Assembly: GCA_029204225.1 (NCBI GenBank)
Contig: CM055093.1
Location: forward strand, 32,191,777 to 32,255,776
DNA from: Diphasiastrum complanatum
Taxonomy: Eukaryota > Streptophyta > Lycopodiopsida > Lycopodiales > Lycopodiaceae
Direction of reading: 5' to 3'
DNA: 64,000 nucleotides
The first letter of the stretch is position 1. Each line of letters begins with the position of its first letter. Positions 59,545 through 64,000 of the stretch are shown piece by piece. The position numbers and the translations under genes were made by a program. Under the pieces are notes generated by a model. The model was not told where the DNA came from, searched no databases, and was given only the letters and a program-made list of their open reading frames with translations.

Positions 59545-60200
59545 CTATGTTGAATTGAACATGGATCTTGGTATTACTCCAAGATTGGCTCTATGCTTGA
59601 CAAAGGAACTCTTGCTCAAAGGTTTGGTAAGCAAATCTACAATACAAGATGGTGTGTCGATGTGCTCCAAGTCGATTTCCCCTCCAATGAGCTTCTCTCT
59701 CACAAAGTGATGTGCAACCTCGATGTGTTTGCTCCTTGCATGGAATATCGGATTGTTGGAAAGGGCTTGGGCTGAAATGTTGTCACACATGATCATAGGT
59801 AGATCATCTTCCATGATTATCTTTAGCTCCACTAGCAACCTCTTGATCCAAAGCACTTCCTTTGTTGTAGTAGTGAGTGCTTTATACTCAGCTTCACAAG
59901 ATGAGAGTGATACAGTATCTTGCTTTTTTGAAAGCCAAGATATCAAGTTTCCTCCAAGATATATGACATAAGCACTTGTAGATTTTTGATCTGCTCTATC
60001 ACTTGCAAAATCCGAGTCAGAATAACCAAGTAGGATTTTGCTTGGATCAACTTATGAACACTAAAACTTATGTCAGGTCTAGTTATTATGAGCCAAATTA
60101 AAGAGCCTATAACACTCCTAAAAAGAGTGATGTCCATGAAGGATCTTTCATCACCTTTGTTAGGGTCTTTTACATTTTGCTCCATAGGAGTTTCTATACT
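59545..60200 (-). pseudogene. Copia RNase H fragment, same family as nested copia
   Basis: Minus strand: ETPMEQNVKDPNKGDERSF from about 60190, ITRPDISFSVHKL, a deletion of about 40 residues near 60045, then ISWLSKKQDTVSLSSCEAEYKAL and the intact C-terminus HARSKHIEVAHHFVREK to LLTKPLSK. It shows what the nested copia lost at 52420. Cut off upstream at about 60200. Confidence 0.9.
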
Positions 60201-60805
60201 CTTACTGTAAAAAATGGTGAACTCTTGCAACTTTGCCACAACACGAACACGAAGCGAAGGTCGAACAAGAACAATTCGCGAAAGTCAATGTCCCTTGACT
60301 CGAAGCACGAACAATTTGCCAGTCATTAGTGAATCGTAAACATACCTCCAGGATCGCAAACCGCAAAGGGACGCAAAACGAAAGAAACGAAAAGAGTGAA
60401 AGCAAATGAAGAAAACGAAACAAACGAAGGAAAAATTTTCGTGCTGCCAGCTGGCAGCTCAACAGACTTGGAATCGTAGACTTCACGCCCAGATGAAACG
60501 AGTGGCAACGATGACGAGTAATTGATTAGTTGATTAGCGTTAACTAGTCTTGTGATTTTTGCGTTTAGCCATATTGTAAACTCCACACTGTGGAGGTATA
60601 AACTATCCTCTCTGGATTATAAACAATAGTGAGAATAGACAAAATTATTGTAAGAGACAGAGAGAGAGGTAGCGAGTAGAGCAGAAAAGAAAATTACTAG
60701 AAACAATAGAGCTGTGTATGAATGTCTGCCAACGAGCAGAACACAACGAAAAGAGCAGAGTGTCATTCCGCCAATGAGCGAGACACTGAAGATCTCGCTC
60801 TAAAA
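60201..60805. other. Unassigned, rich in CGAACACGAA-type words
   Basis: 60230-60440 repeats GAACACGAA/CGAAAC words, also present at 63290-63400. No gene recognised. Confidence 0.35.
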
Positions 60806-61703
<898 letters not shown>

Positions 61704-62617
61704 GTGGTGTCGTTGCCGGGGATAGGTTTTCACTAACTAGTTTAGTTGCATTTTAGCTATTTTCTTGTTTTTTAGAGTAGTTTTAGGTAGATTTTTGGGA
61801 GTTTAGAGTTAGTTTTTTGTTTTTTTGTGTTTGGACTGTTCACAGCTAGCGGAGGAGGTGTGAGAGGGTAGAGGAGGCCCTGAACAGCCTCTAAGGGCTT
61901 GAAACCCAAACCAACCAGCCAAAAAATCCAAAAAAACACACCAATCTGTATTTTGGAGGAAAAAAAGAGCCTAAAATCTGATCAGATTTTAATATCTCCA
62001 AAACCAATGAAAATTAACCCTTGCATGACTAGTAGCAACTCCAAGGTACTGTCCCAGACCTGTATAGAAGCTTGCGAGAGTTAGTTCCAAGCATATTGCA
62101 AAAATCAGAGAAAAATTATAAAAAATTCAAAAAACCCTTGAAAAAATCCAAAAAAAAATTCAAATCTTCATCAAAACTCTCGCAGACCTCTCTGAAGTTC
62201 CATCTTAGTGAGACAAGGACATAGAAAAGCTTGCAAGAGTAGTTTGATGTCTGAGTGATGCGAGAGTTCCCAGTGAAAAAAAGACGAAAAAGTATCAGAG
62301 AACCCTCGCAGACACCAAAATTTTCAGTTACAGTGGGCAAGAACTCTCGCAGAAGATTTTGAAGTTCCATCTCAGTGAGACAAGGACACAGAATAGCCTG
62401 CGAGAGTTAGTTTGATTCCAGTGAGTAAAAAACTGGGTTTAAGTGATAAAAACTCACTAAAAAGTAAAGATCCAGCAAATCCTTCTAGTAAGAACTCTCG
62501 TAGACCCTCTCAATCAATTTAGAATGATAATTTCCATCAGTGATGAAGCCTGCGAGAGTTAGTTTTGAAATTTGGTGAAGATCAAACCAAAATAGTGGTT
62601 CTGAATTCTCGCATACA
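61704..62617 (+). other. Gypsy primer binding site and leader with self-complementary repeats
   Basis: TGGTGTCGTTGCCGGGG at 61705-61721 matches the TGGCGCCGTTGCCGGGG primer site of plant gypsy elements. The leader repeats GCGAGAGTTAG and its complement AACTCTCGCAGA about ten times between 62070 and 62650, within longer repeats of about 150 bp (GAAGTTCCATCT.AGTGAGACAAGGACA). Confidence 0.7.
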
Positions 62618-63490
62618 GTGAAATTTTCACTTAGTGCGAGAGTTAACTCTCGTAGAGAATTCCATTCCAGATTGCATTCCACTGTACAAGCAAGATCCCA
62701 ATATCTTGGAATCCACCATCGGATGAATCTGAGATCGGGACGATCAATAGCACGAAGGATAGAAAATCAAGCACCACACCTTCCCAGATTAGTAGCTATG
62801 CAACAAGAGGTAGAATCGGAACCAACACCAATGGATCGAATGGGCCAACCCATACCTATCGCTCCCTTGCAAGCAATCCAGAGAGCACCTCGGATGGAAA
62901 TACCAAAATACGACGAATCATCAGATCCCATCCGATTTCTCCATATCTAAGAGCAAGCCTGTGAAATCTATGATGAACGGACACCTACAAAAAAGCTGAT
63001 GTTGTTTTCCATGTCCTTATTGGCAGTGGCTCAGGATTGGTTTTTCAACATGTCAGAGGAAGAAAAATCCACCTGGGAAGTGGTTAAGGCGGCTCTCATT
63101 ATGTGCTTTAAACCAAAAAAGTTCCTAGAAGACCCATTTCTCCTACTAAGTAAAGTCAAGATGAGAAAACAAGAAAGGGTCAGGGACTATATTGAACGGG
63201 TCAAACATCTACAATTCGAGTGTAGTGTGAAGAAACATAATGTTTTTGATTACAAAGCCTTGCTAGCTTTCAGCCCTTCGCCTGACAAAGATGTTCGTGA
63301 ACTCGAACATCTGGAGACACGAAACACGAAGAGTTTCATGAACACAAAAGTCAACGGAGAGGAAGATGAACAGTTCGCGAACACGAAAGATCCACGACCG
63401 AGACTCCTTCGCAGTCCAATATGGAAGAAAGCAGGCGCTCACGGAGTACCACCAAAGATCATGCAAGTACCCAAAAGTATAGTAATCTGA
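62618..63490 (+). pseudogene. Ty3/gypsy gag, N-terminal part
   Basis: Retrotransposon gag protein. The first frame (62618-62950; probable ATG at 62714 before NLRSGRS) holds a basic N-terminus, an EIPKYDESSDPIRFLHI block and then TAA. The second (62999-63490) holds the capsid-like LLAVAQDWFFNMSEEEKSTWE, CFKPKKF and VRDYIERVKHLQFEC, typical of the Retrotrans_gag domain. The join near 62950-63000 stays in frame apart from the stop. After about 63270 the sequence changes to a charged region without a family match, so the element is probably cut there by another insertion. No zinc knuckle or pol. Confidence 0.85.
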
Positions 63491-64000
63491 TCTGATGGCA
63501 TGATGTCAGCAGATACTCCCTAGGTCGTGGCTAATTAGCCACTCTTGTAATTCTCTAGTTAGTTGTAGATGCTTAATCACTCTAATCTTAGATTTACACA
63601 GAGAGACCGTACTTACTGGAACATACTTGACATATAGATCAAACAGAATAAACAGAGTGAAGAAGTATGATGCTAGTAAGCAATCAAGACGATATACAAA
63701 ATACATGTCCGCTTGCGCGTGAAGACAATTTTGTCTAGAATCAGAAGATCCAACTGTCCGCTAGTGAAGCGAGACTACTACTCGTGAGAGAACCGTGTTT
63801 CTTTCACGCCAACGCATTGCGTGGATTCACATGCAGTGCTTGAAGAAATTTAGAGAAAATTAATATAGATTATTTTCTTGTTGTGTCTGATCTTGAATGT
63901 TGAATGCTTATGCTGATATTTCATATGTCTGAGTTTTCTTGATCATTTGAATTCCATAATTTGGTCGAAACTAAGTCAAATGTTGTATTAATTTTATGAA
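63491..64000 (+). repeat. Dispersed repeat, second copy of 16316-16530
   Basis: 63668-63840 matches the reverse complement of 16316-16530. The surrounding sequence looks like an LTR or its leader, but no boundaries were found before the end of the window. Confidence 0.5.

Overview
The window looks like nuclear DNA of a land plant with a large, repeat-rich genome. It holds a nuclear gene for a plastid RNA-binding protein, plant-type Ty1/copia, Ty3/gypsy and Helitron elements, and very long GA/CT, CA and TA microsatellites. A seed-free plant such as a fern would fit the odd mix of elements, but the sequence does not name the species. Only one host gene looks complete in about 64 kb.

Layout. 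0-5 kb: a compact copia derivative with two LTRs and only gag, beside a two-exon remnant of an amino acid transporter. 5-12 kb: a 149-bp MITE, a damaged copy of an exon whose better relative lies at 42 kb, and a broken copia pol. 12-21.5 kb: satellite-like arrays, long microsatellites, a Helitron replication-protein remnant and several hairpin ends of Helitron type. 24.4-28.3 kb: the intact four-exon gene for a chloroplast RNP with two RRMs and an unusual YKPF-x-VEELE repeat region. 29.9-32.4 kb: a dead Penelope-like reverse transcriptase, then a foldback element.

34.1-42.6 kb is the most unusual part: four intron-bearing but mutated genes that do not look like ordinary plant genes. (1) A plus-strand gene ending in a possible beta-grasp domain. 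(2) A minus-strand gene in which a divergent histone H3 core lies upstream of a Ulp1/C48-like cysteine protease. (3) A plus-strand gene of unknown family, divergent from gene 2 across a promoter with six G-boxes and a TATA box facing each way. (4) A five-exon minus-strand gene with a coiled-coil start and a DDE-transposase-like body. I infer that these are parts of a large decayed mobile or endogenised element; this is not proven.

45.8-54.8 kb is a nested stack: a gypsy element split by a nearly complete copia with 737-bp LTRs, whose RNase H end is replaced by a LINE fragment, itself split by a 498-bp insertion with a 13-bp target duplication. 55-60 kb holds two more decayed copia elements. 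60.8-63.5 kb holds the 5-prime end of another gypsy element: LTR, primer binding site, a leader full of self-complementary motifs, and gag.
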